From Salinimonas marina (lineage in GTDB: Bacteria > Pseudomonadota > Gammaproteobacteria > Enterobacterales > Alteromonadaceae), in contig NZ_CP064795.1 of NCBI RefSeq assembly GCF_015644725.1, forward strand, positions 3,532,501-3,596,500: a DNA stretch of 64,000 nt, written 5' to 3'. How positions within the stretch are numbered: the first letter of the stretch is position 1; the number at the start of each line of letters is the position of its first letter. The translations under genes were made by a program, and so were the position numbers. Shown piece after piece: positions 27,725-38,267 of the stretch. The notes under the pieces were generated by a model that saw only the letters and a program-made list of their open reading frames with translations, did no database searches and was not told the origin of the DNA.

Positions 27725-28830
27725 ATGACAGCATTATTTGAACCATTGAACGTAAAAGGCATTACCCTGCGCAACCGTATTGCGGTGCCGCCGATGTGCC
27801 AGTACAGCGCTGAAGATGGCCTGACCAATGAGTGGCATCAGGCGCACTATGCGACTCTGGCTCGCGGCGGCGCGGGCCTGGTGGTGGTCGAGGCCACAGG
27901 GGTTTCGCCAGAAGGTCGTATCACCCCGGGATGCCTGGGCTTGTGGGATGATAAACACATTGACGGTCTGACCGCCGTGGCCGATAAAATCAAACGAGGT
28001 GGCGCCGTGGCCGGAATTCAGCTGGCGCACGCTGGTCGTAAAGCCAGTGCCAACAAGCCGTGGGAAGGTGATGACCACCTGCGCGAAGACGATCCTACTG
28101 CATGGCAGCCCATTGGTCCTTCGGCCGATGCCTTTGGGGCGAATTTGCCGCGCACGCCCCAGGCCATGACCAAAGCCGACATTGAACGGGTTAAACAGGA
28201 TTTTGTAGATGCTGCCCGCCGGGCCGTGGAAGCCGGGTTTGAGTGGCTGGAGCTGCATTTTGCTCACGGCTACCTGGCGCAAAGCTTTTTTTCAGAGCAT
28301 GCCAACAAAAGGACTGATGAGTATGGCGGTGATTTTGCCGGGCGCAGTCGCTTTTTAATCGAAACCCTGCAGGCTGTGCGTGAAGTCTGGCCCCAGCACC
28401 TGCCTTTTACCGTGCGCCTGGGGTGGTTGAGTACGCCGGTGATGACGAAAAAATGCTAAGCGAGTCCGTGGCGCTGGTTAAACAATTTAAGCAAGCCGGT
28501 ACCGACCTGGTGAGTGTTAGCATTGGTTTTAATACCCCCGAAGCAGATATTCCGTGGGGCCCAGCCTTTCTGGCGCCGGTGGCACAACATATTCGTGATG
28601 AAGCTCAGATACCGGTGGCTACCGCCTGGGGCGTCGATACCCCCGAGCTGGCCAATGACACCATCGCCAATGAGCAAATCGATGTGGTGATGGTGGGTCG
28701 GGCTCATTTAGCCAATCCGCACTGGACCTATTATGCGGCCAAACAACTGGCCAAAGCGGATCCGTCATGGGTGCTGCCCGCCCCCTATGCGCATTGGCTG
28801 CATCGCTATGCCCCGGCCACTGAACGTTAG
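27725..28830 (+). CDS. Old Yellow Enzyme-type NADH:flavin oxidoreductase (one apparent frameshift)
   Basis: The enzyme is the YqjM-like (thermophilic-like) subgroup of FMN ene-reductases: ITLRNRIAVPPMCQYSAEDG with the redox cysteine, QLAHAGRKAS, and FEWLELHFAHGYLAQSFFSEHANKRTDEYGG. One G is missing in the run at 28420-28423; restored, it reads FTVRLGVVEYAGDDEKM and continues to GVDTPELANDTIAN and VMVGRAHLANPHW, about 368 residues. ATG 27725 follows a GAAGGAG site. It reduces activated double bonds such as enones, a good partner for the aldehyde reductase upstream. Confidence 0.9.
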
Positions 28831-28843
28831 TACCTAACCACAT

Positions 28844-28870
28844 GGCGCTGTAACCACAGCGCCTTTTTTT
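28844..28870 (+). terminator. Terminator between the reductase and LysR genes
   Basis: GGCGCTGT and ACAGCGCC form an 8-bp stem around AACC, followed by seven Ts. It lies between convergent genes; the T run favours the plus strand. Confidence 0.88.
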
Positions 28871-29762
28871 ATTGCAACTGGTCTTTGAGCAAAGGAATCA
28901 GTGTATTAAACCGCGCCGGCAACTCCCGGTTTTGCCGGTAGATTAAAAACAACGGCTCCTCAATAAGCGGAATATTCCCCATCACTGACACCCTATCGCT
29001 GTAGCTGCTCTTTTCCAGCACACTGCGCGGTAACACGGTAAAGCCGAGGCCCCGAGCCACTGGCAATAAGATGTCGTGGATCTGATTGATAAACCCCTGG
29101 GTGGGAATTTGCGCAAAAGGCACCGCCCGTAATGTGGCCGACGCGCTACTGCCTAAATACAGCGAGGTATAATAATCGCTGTCTGGATGACGAATCATAC
29201 CCAGCCCGTAAAGGTACGAATTCAGATTTTGCGCCCCCTGGGGTCGATGGGCTGGCACCATCAGCGCAATGGCTTCTCTGCCGATGGGCTTAGCAGCAAA
29301 ATACAGTGAGTCCGGCTGTTCTGACACAATACCTAAATCGATATCCCCTTGAGTAATGCCTTGCAAAATACTGCGGTAAGGCGCAGCTTCCATATGTATG
29401 GTGAGTGCAGGATGCTGCTGTTGTAAGTCCAGCAAGTGACCGTACAGACGAATGGCGGTTGAACCAGAGCACGCCAGCCGGCAAGCCCCGGCAAAGGGAT
29501 CTTCAGCGCCCATCTGGTTTAGCAATTGATGTTCGGCCTCGCGCAGTTGTCTGGCATAGTCGTACAGCTGCTCGCCCTGAGCGGTGATGGTAAAACTTTT
29601 ACCTTTGCGTTTGAGTAAGGTGTGGCCACAGGCCGTCTCCAGCTTTTTAATATGCTGACTTACCCCGGGTTGCGTCATAAATAAGTTGTCGGCGGTACGG
29701 GTAAAGTGGCCGGTATCCACCAGCATCTGAAAGGTTTTAAGCCACACAGGATTCAGTTTCAT
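28869..29762 (-). CDS. LysR family transcriptional regulator (beside the VOC protein)
   Basis: The 297-residue regulator has the N-terminal helix-turn-helix (FQMLVDTGHFTRTADNLFMTQPGVSQHIKKLE) and the periplasmic-binding-like effector domain (LACSGSTAIRLYGHLLDL, DIDLGIVSEQPDSLYF, GLGFTVLPRSVLEK). It is divergent from the VOC gene with an AT-rich palindrome between them. The target and inducer are unknown, but autoregulation and control of the VOC gene are the simplest model. Confidence 0.9.
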   Translation of the reverse strand: MKLNPVWLKTFQMLVDTGHFTRTADNLFMTQPGVSQHIKKLETACGHTLLKRKGKSFTITAQGEQLYDYARQLREAEHQLLNQMGAEDPFAGACRLACSGSTAIRLYGHLLDLQQQHPALTIHMEAAPYRSILQGITQGDIDLGIVSEQPDSLYFAAKPIGREAIALMVPAHRPQGAQNLNSYLYGLGMIRHPDSDYYTSLYLGSSASATLRAVPFAQIPTQGFINQIHDILLPVARGLGFTVLPRSVLEKSSYSDRVSVMGNIPLIEEPLFLIYRQNRELPARFNTLIPLLKDQLQ

Positions 29763-29780
29763 AACGGTATATTATTATTT

Positions 29781-29811
29781 TGCTAATAAATCATAATTTA
29801 TCATTTTAGCA
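29781..29811. promoter_or_regulatory. Nested palindrome between LysR and VOC genes
   Basis: A perfect inverted repeat ATAAAT-CATA-ATTTAT at 29786-29801 is nested inside TGCTAA (29781-29786) and TTAGCA (29806-29811). The central element contains the T-N11-A arrangement typical of LysR-type operators. It lies 19 bases upstream of the LysR start codon and 50 bases upstream of the VOC start, a good site for shared control. Confidence 0.6.
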
Positions 29812-29861
29812 GCAATGGCGTACGCTTATTCATGAATTCATCAGAACAAGCGAGGCCTGTA

Positions 29862-30365
29862 ATGCCCACACCTTATCCAAGAACATTCAGCCATATTGGC
29901 TTATCTGTGCCTGATTTGGACGCGGCGGTAAAATTTTATACCGAAGTACTAGGCTGGTATTTGATTATGAAGCCTACCACCATTGAAGAAGATGACAGCC
30001 CCATCGGGCAGATGTGTACCGATGTCTTCGGACCTGGCTGGGGCGAGTTTAAAATTACCCATCTATCCACCGGGGACCGTATCGGCGTTGAGATTTTCCA
30101 GTTTAAAAATCAGGAAGATCCCGAAAATAACTTCGAGTACTGGAAAACCGGAATTTTTCATTTTTGTGTGCAGGATCCGGATGTCGAGGGACTGGCGGCT
30201 AAGATTGAAGAAGCAGGTGGTAAGCGCCGCATGAAAGAGCCGCGCTACTATTATCCGGGCGAAAAACCTTACCGGATGATTTATATGGAAGACCCGTTTG
30301 GCAATATCCTGGAAATTTATAGCCACAGCTATGAACTAACCTATTCCAGTGGTGCTTACGAATAA
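29862..30365 (+). CDS. VOC family (glyoxalase/bleomycin resistance/dioxygenase) protein
   Basis: From ATG 29862 the protein has 167 residues; a GAGG Shine-Dalgarno six bases upstream favours it over the in-frame ATG at 29832. A single vicinal-oxygen-chelate domain is visible: FSHIGLSVPDLDAAVKFYTEVLGWYLI at the start, HFCVQDPDVEGLAAKIEEAGGK, and YRMIYMEDPFGNILEIYSHSYE at the end. Metal ligands are likely His in SHIGL, Glu in IGVEIF, His in FHFCV and Glu in ILEIY. The substrate is unknown; the divergent LysR gene suggests an inducible catabolic or detoxifying role. Confidence 0.85.
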   Translation: MPTPYPRTFSHIGLSVPDLDAAVKFYTEVLGWYLIMKPTTIEEDDSPIGQMCTDVFGPGWGEFKITHLSTGDRIGVEIFQFKNQEDPENNFEYWKTGIFHFCVQDPDVEGLAAKIEEAGGKRRMKEPRYYYPGEKPYRMIYMEDPFGNILEIYSHSYELTYSSGAYE

Positions 30366-30384
30366 GCTCTTGAAAAAATTAAGT

Positions 30385-30410
30385 AAGCCCGTCGATAGAC
30401 GGGCTTTTTT
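30385..30410 (+). terminator. Rho-independent terminator after the VOC gene
   Basis: AAGCCCGTC and GACGGGCTT form a 9-bp stem with a GATA loop, followed by TTTTT. Confidence 0.93.
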
Positions 30411-30517
30411 GTTGGCCTTTTGACCCCTGGCGTACCTGGTCAATCAATGGCGCCGTCCGGGCGCTGCGTTCTATCCAAGAGCCGTACTATCTGACACCGT
30501 GCCAGTTGAAATGATGG

Positions 30518-31420
30518 CTATTGCTCTTGCGAAGGGGTTTGGTCGAAGCGCCCTGCGTGAATCGCTTCAATATCAATGCTGTCAAAACGGTATTCGGTAT
30601 GACAATACTGACAATTCATTTTCACCGCACCTTCTTCTTTTACAATTTGCTGAAGCTCGTCTTTTTCCACATTACGCAACGCCTCGGCGCTGCGCTCTCG
30701 TGAGCATGAGCAGGCAAACTGAATGGCAGCAGGTTCAAACATTTCCACGTCTTCCTGATGATACAAGCGATATAAAATGTCGTGTACCGGCAAACTGAAC
30801 ATTTCTTCATTGGACAGGGTTTCGCTAATTTTCACCAGATGTTCAAACTCAGTATCTTCATTCACATTGGTATTGCTGGCCTGGGTGGGCATGACTTGTA
30901 ACAGAATACCTGCGGCGCGGGCACGCTCAGGCTGACTTAAATCGGTATACAGCATCACCTTGGTCGCAAGCTGCTCAGACTGAGCAAAATACCCTTCCAG
31001 ACATTCTGCCAGGGTGGGCTTATCTAAGGCCACCACGCCCTGATAACGCTCGCCTTCGTCGGGCGTTATCGTGATCACCAGCACGCCTTTTTTAATTTGC
31101 TCATCAAAGGTTTCCGGTAACGTGGTCAGGGTTTCATCCCATCGTGCCACGCCTCGCAAGGTATGATCGTCAGTGGCGCTGATCACCGCATATTTGACCG
31201 CGCCCTGACCCTGCACCTGCAGGCTGATCTCACCTTTAAATTTTAAGATGGCGGTTAACAGACAGGTGGCTGCGGCCATTTCGCTTAGCAAACGCTGAAT
31301 CTGCACCGGGTATTCATAGCTGTGCACAATTTGCTGCAGGCTGTCATCCAGGCGGGCCAGCTCACCGCGAACATTGGCACGGTTAAACAGAAAACGATGC
31401 AGTTGGTCAAAGTCTTTCAT
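30518..31420 (-). CDS. hslO: Redox-regulated chaperone Hsp33
   Basis: Hsp33 is a cytoplasmic holdase switched on by oxidative unfolding. The 300-residue protein has the N-terminal domain (DQLHRFLFNRANVRGELARL, YPVQIQRLLSEMAAAT) and the C-terminal zinc switch with FACSCSRE (CxC) and MNCQYCHTEY (CxxC). ATG 31420 is used; the TTG two codons upstream is less likely. It follows hslR on the same strand as in E. coli, where hslR-hslO is a heat-shock operon. Confidence 0.95.
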   Translation of the reverse strand: MKDFDQLHRFLFNRANVRGELARLDDSLQQIVHSYEYPVQIQRLLSEMAAATCLLTAILKFKGEISLQVQGQGAVKYAVISATDDHTLRGVARWDETLTTLPETFDEQIKKGVLVITITPDEGERYQGVVALDKPTLAECLEGYFAQSEQLATKVMLYTDLSQPERARAAGILLQVMPTQASNTNVNEDTEFEHLVKISETLSNEEMFSLPVHDILYRLYHQEDVEMFEPAAIQFACSCSRERSAEALRNVEKDELQQIVKEEGAVKMNCQYCHTEYRFDSIDIEAIHAGRFDQTPSQEQ

Positions 31421-31467
31421 AATCAAGGCAGATCCTGTGGTTTTGCAGTTACCCGCTGAAGGGGCGG

Positions 31468-31872
31468 CTAACTGTGCTTTAGCTTAATAATTTGGCGTCG
31501 CTGTTTTTTGTCCGGACGCCCATCAGGCTTGGGACTGTGAAAAGAATGCAGCTCTCTGGCGAGCTTATTCTCTTCGCGTTTAGCAATGCTTTGCTCGGTT
31601 TCTTTGTAAAGTTGTTGTGCCAGTGGCGCACTCAGACGTTTATCACTTAACGCCGTAATCTCAATTTCTTTGCTATCGTAGCCGGCGGGTATCACCAACA
31701 TGGCGCCGATTTCCACGGCGCGGCTGGGTTTGGCTCGCTGACCGTTATAGTGCACCTTGCCAGACTGCACCGTATCCCGTGCCAGCGCCCGGGTTTTGAA
31801 AAAGCGGGCGGCCCATAGCCATTTGTCCAGTCTGACATTTTCTGATTTCTGGGATTGCTTTGGATTACTCAT
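31468..31872 (-). CDS. hslR: Heat shock protein Hsp15 (S4 domain)
   Basis: Hsp15 binds stalled 50S subunits carrying nascent chains. The 134-residue basic protein has the S4 RNA-binding domain (VRLDKWLWAARFFKTRALARDTVQSGKVHYNGQ) and a Lys/Arg-rich tail. It is first in the hslR-hslO pair, 47 bases upstream, and divergent from gspC. Confidence 0.95.
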   Translation of the reverse strand: MSNPKQSQKSENVRLDKWLWAARFFKTRALARDTVQSGKVHYNGQRAKPSRAVEIGAMLVIPAGYDSKEIEITALSDKRLSAPLAQQLYKETEQSIAKREENKLARELHSFHSPKPDGRPDKKQRRQIIKLKHS

Positions 31873-31994
31873 GTAATAATTTTGCCACTGTTACGTTTTA
31901 ATGTTGTGAGCGCCTTGCCGACTAGGCTATTATGATTTTGCCAGCGTACGGTTTACCTTATTTTAACTATTACAAACAGTGCACCGTTAATAGC

Positions 31995-32951
31995 ATGACA
32001 TTCGAAAAAATAAATTACCATTCACTGACCACTTTTTGGGGTCAGCATCAAAAAACACTACGGAACACCGTGGTCGTGCTATTGAGTATCTACTTACTGG
32101 CATTTTTGGCGCGCCTGATCTGGCAACTTGTGCCGGCACCTGCCAATACCGCCCCGCCGTCACAACAGACCGCGGTCATAGGCGTTGGCTCTGCTGCCAA
32201 AGGTGGGGTCAACCTGGCCCAAATACAACAGTTAAATTTATTTGGAAAGCCAAACCAGGCCCCTACAGCCCCCGTGCAGCAGGAGGTCACCGATGCCCCT
32301 CAAACCAAGCTAAACCTGATATTAACCGGAGTGGTGGCCAGCTCAGTGGTGGATAATGCTACCGCTATTATAGAACACAAAGGCACCCAGATGGTGTATG
32401 GGCTGGGTGAAAAAATTGACGGCACCAATGCTATTCTCAAACAGGTTCAGGCGGACCGGGTCATTATTAAAAATGGCGCTCAGCATGAAACCCTGATGCT
32501 GGACGGACTGGATTACGAAGAGTCCGGTGATGCTGGCCGGATGGCGAGTAATCGTCGGGGTCGCACCCTGCAAAATTCAGGCGCGCAGCGACAGATTGCC
32601 AGCAACAACCCCTCCACCAGACTGAATGAGGAAGCCGCAGAAGCCACCAATGCCTTGCGCGAACAGCCAGGGGATTTCACTGATTTTATCTCTATTTCAC
32701 CCCAGACTGCCGATGGCCAATTGGTAGGCTATCAGGTAAAACCGGGTAAAAATCCGGCGTTGTTTGATTCAGCCGGGCTTCAGCCTGGCGATATTATTAT
32801 ACAGATCAACGGGCTGGATCTAACCGACACCCAACAGTCTATGGAAGCCATGAATGCTCTGCGCTCGGCTCAAAGCATCGAATTGACATTAACCCGGGAC
32901 GGCGAATATCAGACCGTTTATCTGGATATGCCCGCACCAGGCGAAGAATAA
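31995..32951 (+). CDS. gspC: Type II secretion system protein GspC
   Basis: GspC links the inner-membrane platform to the GspD secretin. The 318-residue protein has one N-terminal membrane helix (VVVLLSIYLLAFLARLIW), an HR domain (NLFGKPNQ...LNLILTGVVAS...DNATAIIEHKGTQMVYGLGEKI), and a C-terminal PDZ domain (LVGYQVKPGKNPALFDSAGLQPGDIIIQINGLDL). ATG 31995 fits the family start better than the ATG 63 bases upstream. First gene of a twelve-gene gspC-N operon. Confidence 0.95.
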   Translation: MTFEKINYHSLTTFWGQHQKTLRNTVVVLLSIYLLAFLARLIWQLVPAPANTAPPSQQTAVIGVGSAAKGGVNLAQIQQLNLFGKPNQAPTAPVQQEVTDAPQTKLNLILTGVVASSVVDNATAIIEHKGTQMVYGLGEKIDGTNAILKQVQADRVIIKNGAQHETLMLDGLDYEESGDAGRMASNRRGRTLQNSGAQRQIASNNPSTRLNEEAAEATNALREQPGDFTDFISISPQTADGQLVGYQVKPGKNPALFDSAGLQPGDIIIQINGLDLTDTQQSMEAMNALRSAQSIELTLTRDGEYQTVYLDMPAPGEE

Positions 32952-32970
32952 GAATAGGAAGACATACATC

Positions 32971-35018
32971 ATGAGGCGAGCTAGTCGTACATTGCTGTCA
33001 AAATTGAGTGCTGCGGTTTGTGCAGCATTGCTGACACTTAGTGTGTCGGTGACCGCAGCAGAATACATGCCCAACTTCAAAGACACCGATATCAATGAAT
33101 TTATCAATATTGTCGGTAAGAACTTAGAGCGCACCATCATCGTGGACCCGAATGTCCGCGGTAAAATCAGTGTGCGCAGCTACGATATGCTGGATGAAGA
33201 GCAGTATTACCAGTTCTTTTTGAATGTCCTGCAGGTCTATGATTTCGCCGTGGTGGAAATGCCCAACGGGGTGCTGAAGATTGTGCGCTCCAAAGATGCC
33301 AAAACCTCAAACCTGCCGGTGATGGAAGGGGCGTTACTGGATGGCGATGAAATGATCACCCGGGTGGTGCCGGTCTACAATGTTCCGGTCCGTGAACTGG
33401 CGCCGATTTTACGCCAGCTTAATGATCAGGCCGGCGGCGGTAATGTGGTCAGTCATGACCCGTCGAATGTGATGATGCTAACCGGACGCGCCGCGGTGGT
33501 AAACCGGCTGGTAGAGATCATCGAACGGGTCGATCAGGCGGGCGATGAAGAAGTCGAAATTGTAAAGCTACGCTATGCCTCAGCCTCGGAAATGGTGCGA
33601 ATTGTTGACAGCATTAACAAGTCCCAGGGCAAAGCGACCGCCGGAGCCAAATCTGCCCCGCGGGCGGTGGCCGATGATCGAACCAACTCTGTTATTGTCA
33701 GTGGTGATGAAAAAGGCCGTAAGCGTATTGTGAATCTGATTCAGCGGATGGATCAGGAGCTGGAAACCAATGGTAATACCCGCGTGGTGTTTTTAAATTA
33801 TGCGAAAGCCGAAGATTTAGTCAATGTGCTGCAGGGCGTATCTGCCAGTATTCAGGCCGAAGAAAGCGGTAATGGTCAGACCCGCCGGGGCGGCGCCGGC
33901 ACTTCCAGTCGCGATGTTTCCATTGATGCCCACGAGTCCTCTAATGCGGTGGTGATCACGGCCGAACCCGATATGCTGCAGTCTCTGGAAGAGGTGATTC
34001 GTCAGCTTGATGTCCGTCGTGCCCAGGTCCAGGTTGAAGCCATTATTGTTGAAGTCTTTGAAGGTGATGGCACCACCTTAGGGGTGCAGTGGGTTTCAGA
34101 GCAAGGCGGTGGTACCCAGTTTAACAACGGGGTGGTGCCGGTAGGGGCGCTGGGTGTGGCGCTCAAACAAGCCGAGGATGAAACCGATACCGAAGCCTTT
34201 ATTACCGATGAAGGCAATGTGGTGGAAGTGACGTCCCGGGATGAAGGTAACTTAACCCCCTGGCCAATCTGCTTTCCAATGCCAACGGTCTGATTGCCGG
34301 GGTGATTGATAATGGCTGGGGCGCTGTGGTCCAGGCCGTAAGCACCGACACTAATTCGAATGTTCTGGCGACCCCGCATTTAACCACTATGGACAATGAA
34401 GAAGCCTTCTTTATCGTGGGTCAGGAAGTACCGATTATCACCGGTACCAGTACCGGCGACAATAACTCCAATCCGTTTCAGACCGTTGAGCGTCAGGAAG
34501 TGGGGATCAAACTCAAAGTCACCCCGCAAATTAATGAGGGCGACGCGGTGCAGCTGACGATTGAACAGGAGGTCTCCAGTGTCAGTGGCGCCACCTCAGT
34601 AGATATTTCCATCAACAAACGTCAAATCAAAACCACCGTGATTGTAGATGATGGCGGAACCATAGTGCTGGGCGGCCTCATTGATGAGGACGTGCAGGAA
34701 AGTGTCTCGAAGGTGCCGCTGCTAGGGGATATCCCGATTATCGGCCATCTGTTTAAATCCACTTCCACCAGCAAACGCAAACGTAATCTGATGGTATTTT
34801 TACGGCCTAAGATTGTCCGCGATGGGGTCACCATGAATGAAATCAGCCATCGTAAATACAACTACATTCGGGCCCAGCAAATTCGTCATCAACAGGAAGG
34901 CGCGTCGTTCTTAACCGAAGACGAGCAACCGTCGATGCCCAAATGGGACGATTCTTTAGCCTTACCGCCGTCTTTTGAGGATTACATCCTGGAACAACAG
35001 AACAAGGAAAGTAACTAG
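32971..35018 (+). CDS. gspD: Type II secretion secretin GspD (one apparent frameshift)
   Basis: GspD forms the outer-membrane channel. A signal peptide is followed by N0-N3 domains ([42 protein letters not shown]) and the secretin core ([39 protein letters not shown]). One C is missing in the run at 34256-34260; restored, it reads [21 protein letters not shown] and the protein is about 682 residues. No pilotin gene was seen nearby. Confidence 0.94.
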
Positions 35019-35020
35019 GT

Positions 35021-36586
35021 ATGGCCGGTCATGATGAGCAGCTGCAACAGGCTGCCCTACAGGCTCAGGAAGAGGCGCTGGAAGCCGGCGCCCTGGACGA
35101 CGAGGTTACCCCTGAGGATCCGCGCCAGCTAAGTTTTAGCTTTGCCAAACGAAATCGGGTGCTGCTGGAAACCAACCGTGAGCCGGCGTTGTTGTATTAC
35201 ACGCCCGACACGCCCTTTAATGTTTTTGCCGAAGTCAGACGCTTTTATGGTGAGGGATTTACCTTATCGGAGATACCTACCGATGAATTTGAAAGTTTAC
35301 TGACCAAAGCCTTTCAGCGTGACTCCTCCGCGGCCAAGCAGCTGATGGAAGATCTGGGTAACGAAAGCGACCTGTTTGCGCTGGCCGATGAGCTGCCCGA
35401 CACCGAAGATCTGCTCGACAGCGAAGATGACGCCCCCATTATCAAGCTTATCAATGCGATGCTGGGTGAGGCGATTAAAGAAGGCGCCTCTGATATTCAT
35501 ATAGAAACCTTTGAAAATCAGCTGGTGGTGCGTTTTCGGGTCGATGGAGTGTTACGTGAAATTTTACGCCCAAACCGCAAGCTCTCATCAATGCTGGTGT
35601 CACGTATAAAAGTGATGGCCAAACTGGATATCGCTGAAAAGCGGGTGCCCCAGGATGGTCGCATAACCTTGCGAATCGCCGGCCGCGCAGTTGATGTGCG
35701 GGTTTCTACCATGCCTTCCAGTCACGGCGAACGGGTGGTGCTGCGGTTATTGGATAAAAACAATGTGCGTCTGAATCTGGAAGATTTGGGCATGACCAAG
35801 GCCAATCGCGACCATTTTGCCACGCTGATTCGTAAGCCCCACGGGATTATCCTGGTGACCGGCCCCACCGGCTCTGGTAAAAGTACCACCTTGTATGCCG
35901 GGCTTAGCGAAATAAATAGCAAAGACCGGAATATCCTGACGGTTGAAGATCCCATCGAGTTTGACTTACAGGGCATTGGTCAGACACAGGTTAACCCGAG
36001 AGTGGATATGACCTTTGCCCGGGGTTTGCGGGCTATCTTGCGTCAGGACCCCGACGTGGTGATGGTGGGTGAGATCCGCGATATCGAAACCGCGCAAATC
36101 GGCGTACAGGCCAGTTTGACCGGCCACCTGGTATTATCCACGCTGCATACCAATACCGCCGCCGGGGCCATTACCCGTCTGGAAGATATGGGCATTGAGC
36201 CGTTTTTATTGTCTTCGAGTCTGCTGGCGGTGTTGTCCCAACGCCTGGTGCGAACCCTGTGCAATGACTGTAAAGTGGCCCATGCGCCTTCTGAGCAGGA
36301 GGCCCTGATATTAGGCGTCAGTGAACTGGCTTCGGTGCCGCATATCTATGCCCCGCATGGCTGTGCGGCCTGCAACCAGACAGGTTATCGTGGCCGTACC
36401 GGTATTCATGAATTGCTTATTATTGATGAAAAAATTCGGGAAATGATGCATGAGGCCAGAGGCGAACAGGCCATAGAGCGCTATGTTCGGGAATTTACAC
36501 CCAGTATTCGCGAAGATGGTTGTCGCAAGGTACTTTCTGGCACCACTTCATTAGAAGAAGTGCTTAGGGTTACACGGGAAGACTGA
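35021..36586 (+). CDS. gspE: Type II secretion ATPase GspE
   Basis: GspE powers pseudopilus assembly at the cytoplasmic face. The 521 residues contain an acidic N-terminal extension, the GspL-binding N domain, Walker [11 protein letters not shown], the Asp box [16 protein letters not shown], Walker [19 protein letters not shown], the His box, and the CNDC...CAAC zinc motif. The gene starts two bases after gspD and ends one base before gspF. Confidence 0.97.
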   Translation: MAGHDEQLQQAALQAQEEALEAGALDDEVTPEDPRQLSFSFAKRNRVLLETNREPALLYYTPDTPFNVFAEVRRFYGEGFTLSEIPTDEFESLLTKAFQRDSSAAKQLMEDLGNESDLFALADELPDTEDLLDSEDDAPIIKLINAMLGEAIKEGASDIHIETFENQLVVRFRVDGVLREILRPNRKLSSMLVSRIKVMAKLDIAEKRVPQDGRITLRIAGRAVDVRVSTMPSSHGERVVLRLLDKNNVRLNLEDLGMTKANRDHFATLIRKPHGIILVTGPTGSGKSTTLYAGLSEINSKDRNILTVEDPIEFDLQGIGQTQVNPRVDMTFARGLRAILRQDPDVVMVGEIRDIETAQIGVQASLTGHLVLSTLHTNTAAGAITRLEDMGIEPFLLSSSLLAVLSQRLVRTLCNDCKVAHAPSEQEALILGVSELASVPHIYAPHGCAACNQTGYRGRTGIHELLIIDEKIREMMHEARGEQAIERYVREFTPSIREDGCRKVLSGTTSLEEVLRVTRED

Positions 36587-36587
36587 T

Positions 36588-37808
36588 ATGGCGGCGTTTT
36601 CCTACAAGGCTGTTAATGCCAAAGGCCGTAATGCCAGCGGCGTACTGGAGGGCGATAACGCACGCCAGATACGTCAGCAGTTGCGCGAAAAAGGACTGAT
36701 TCCAGTTGAAGTAGAGCAGGTAGCCGAAAAGCACCGGCAGAAACAAACCCGGATGACCTTATTCCGCCCGCGTATTTCCGCTTCAGAATTGGCGTTGCTA
36801 ACCCGCCAGCTGGCGACCCTGGTGGAGTCGGCTCTGCCGATAGAAGAAGCACTGCTGGCGGTGGCGGAACAAAGCAGTAAGCCCAGTCAGCGTAATATGA
36901 TGATGGCAGTACGCAGTAAGGTGGTGGAAGGCCATGGGCTGGCCGATGCGATGGCAGAGTTTCCCAGCATTTTTGATGAGCTATACCGGGCCATGGTAGC
37001 TGCCGGGGAGAAGTCCGGTCACCTGGATACCGTACTCAATCGCCTGGCAGATTATACCGAACGTCGGCAGCAGACCCGCAGCCAGATTACCCAGGCCCTC
37101 ATTTATCCATCGTTGATGATGTTTTTTGCCATCGGTATTGTGTTGCTGCTGCTGACGGTGGTGGTACCCAAAATTGTCGACCAGTTCGACCATATGGGCC
37201 AGGCACTGCCCGGCATTACGCAGCTGCTTATCAGCATCAGTGAATGGCTGCAAAATTACGGGCTTTATCTGCTCATCGTGCTGGTGCTGCTGGCGGTGGT
37301 GGTGTCCAGACTGCTGCAGCGACCGGCACTGAAGCTTAAATATCATCAGTGGCTGTTAAAAGTCCCCCTGATAGGTAAGGTCAGCCGCGGCCTGAATACG
37401 TCCCGGTTTGCCCGCACGTTAAGTATTTTATCTTCCAGTGCCGTGCCGCTACTTGAAGCCATGCGTATCTCTGCCGATGTGCTGGAAAATCAGTACATGA
37501 AACAACAGATCATGGCCGCAGCCATGAATGTTAAAGAAGGCAGCAGCCTGCGCGCCGCGCTGGACAACACCGGCATGTTTCCGCCGATGATGATGCACAT
37601 GATTGCTTCTGGTGAAAAATCCGGAGAGCTGCAAAACATGCTGGGCCGGGCCGCTGACAATCAGGATCGCGAATTTGAATCACTGGTCAGTATTTCACTG
37701 AAAGTGTTCGAACCTATGTTGATTGTTACCATGGCTGCCGTGGTATTGTTTATTGTTATTGCGATTTTACAACCTATTTTAGAACTTAATAAAACGGTGA
37801 ACTTATAA
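36588..37808 (+). CDS. gspF: Type II secretion inner-membrane platform protein GspF
   Basis: The 406-residue polytopic protein has two homologous cytoplasmic T2SSF domains (LALLTRQLATLVESALPIEEAL; FARTLSILSSSAVPLLEAMRIS), each followed by membrane helices (LIYPSLMMFFAIGIVLLLLTVVVP; LIVTMAAVVLFIVIAILQPI). It is the platform on which GspE acts. Its last codon overlaps the gspG start. Confidence 0.97.
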   Translation: MAAFSYKAVNAKGRNASGVLEGDNARQIRQQLREKGLIPVEVEQVAEKHRQKQTRMTLFRPRISASELALLTRQLATLVESALPIEEALLAVAEQSSKPSQRNMMMAVRSKVVEGHGLADAMAEFPSIFDELYRAMVAAGEKSGHLDTVLNRLADYTERRQQTRSQITQALIYPSLMMFFAIGIVLLLLTVVVPKIVDQFDHMGQALPGITQLLISISEWLQNYGLYLLIVLVLLAVVVSRLLQRPALKLKYHQWLLKVPLIGKVSRGLNTSRFARTLSILSSSAVPLLEAMRISADVLENQYMKQQIMAAAMNVKEGSSLRAALDNTGMFPPMMMHMIASGEKSGELQNMLGRAADNQDREFESLVSISLKVFEPMLIVTMAAVVLFIVIAILQPILELNKTVNL

Positions 37809-38242
37809 TGAGACATTCTGCCCGTCACGCTGGTTTTACCCTCATTGAGGTAATGGTCGTACTTTTGATTATCGGCATTATGGCTTCGATTGTGGCCCCC
37901 AATATTATGGGTAATCAGGAAGATGCAAAACTGCAAAAAGCTGCGGTGGATATTCAGCAGCTCGAAAGTGCAGTGGAAATGTACAAACTGAAAAACAGCC
38001 AGTTTCCCACTACGGAACAGGGCCTGGAAGCGCTGGTGACCGAGCCCACCATTGAACCATTGCCACGCAATTACCCGCAAGGCGGCTTTATCAAACGCTT
38101 GCCTGAAGACCCCTGGAACAACCCTTATGTCCTTATCAGCCCGGGGGAAATGGGACAAATCGACATTTTTTCTAATGGCCCGGATCAACAGCCTGGTACC
38201 GATGATGATATTGGCAACTGGAATCTTGACGAATACCTGTAA
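37808..38242 (+). CDS. gspG: Major pseudopilin GspG
   Basis: The 144-residue major pseudopilin has the prepilin leader RHSARHAGFTLIEVMVVLLIIGIM, cut after Gly with Glu5 conserved, and the calcium-binding C-terminal region (DPWNNPYVLISPGEMGQIDIFSNGPD). It needs the GspO/PilD peptidase, which is not in this window. Confidence 0.97.
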   Translation: MRHSARHAGFTLIEVMVVLLIIGIMASIVAPNIMGNQEDAKLQKAAVDIQQLESAVEMYKLKNSQFPTTEQGLEALVTEPTIEPLPRNYPQGGFIKRLPEDPWNNPYVLISPGEMGQIDIFSNGPDQQPGTDDDIGNWNLDEYL

Positions 38243-38267
38243 GTTTCTCTCTCGGGAAGGGGCATAA

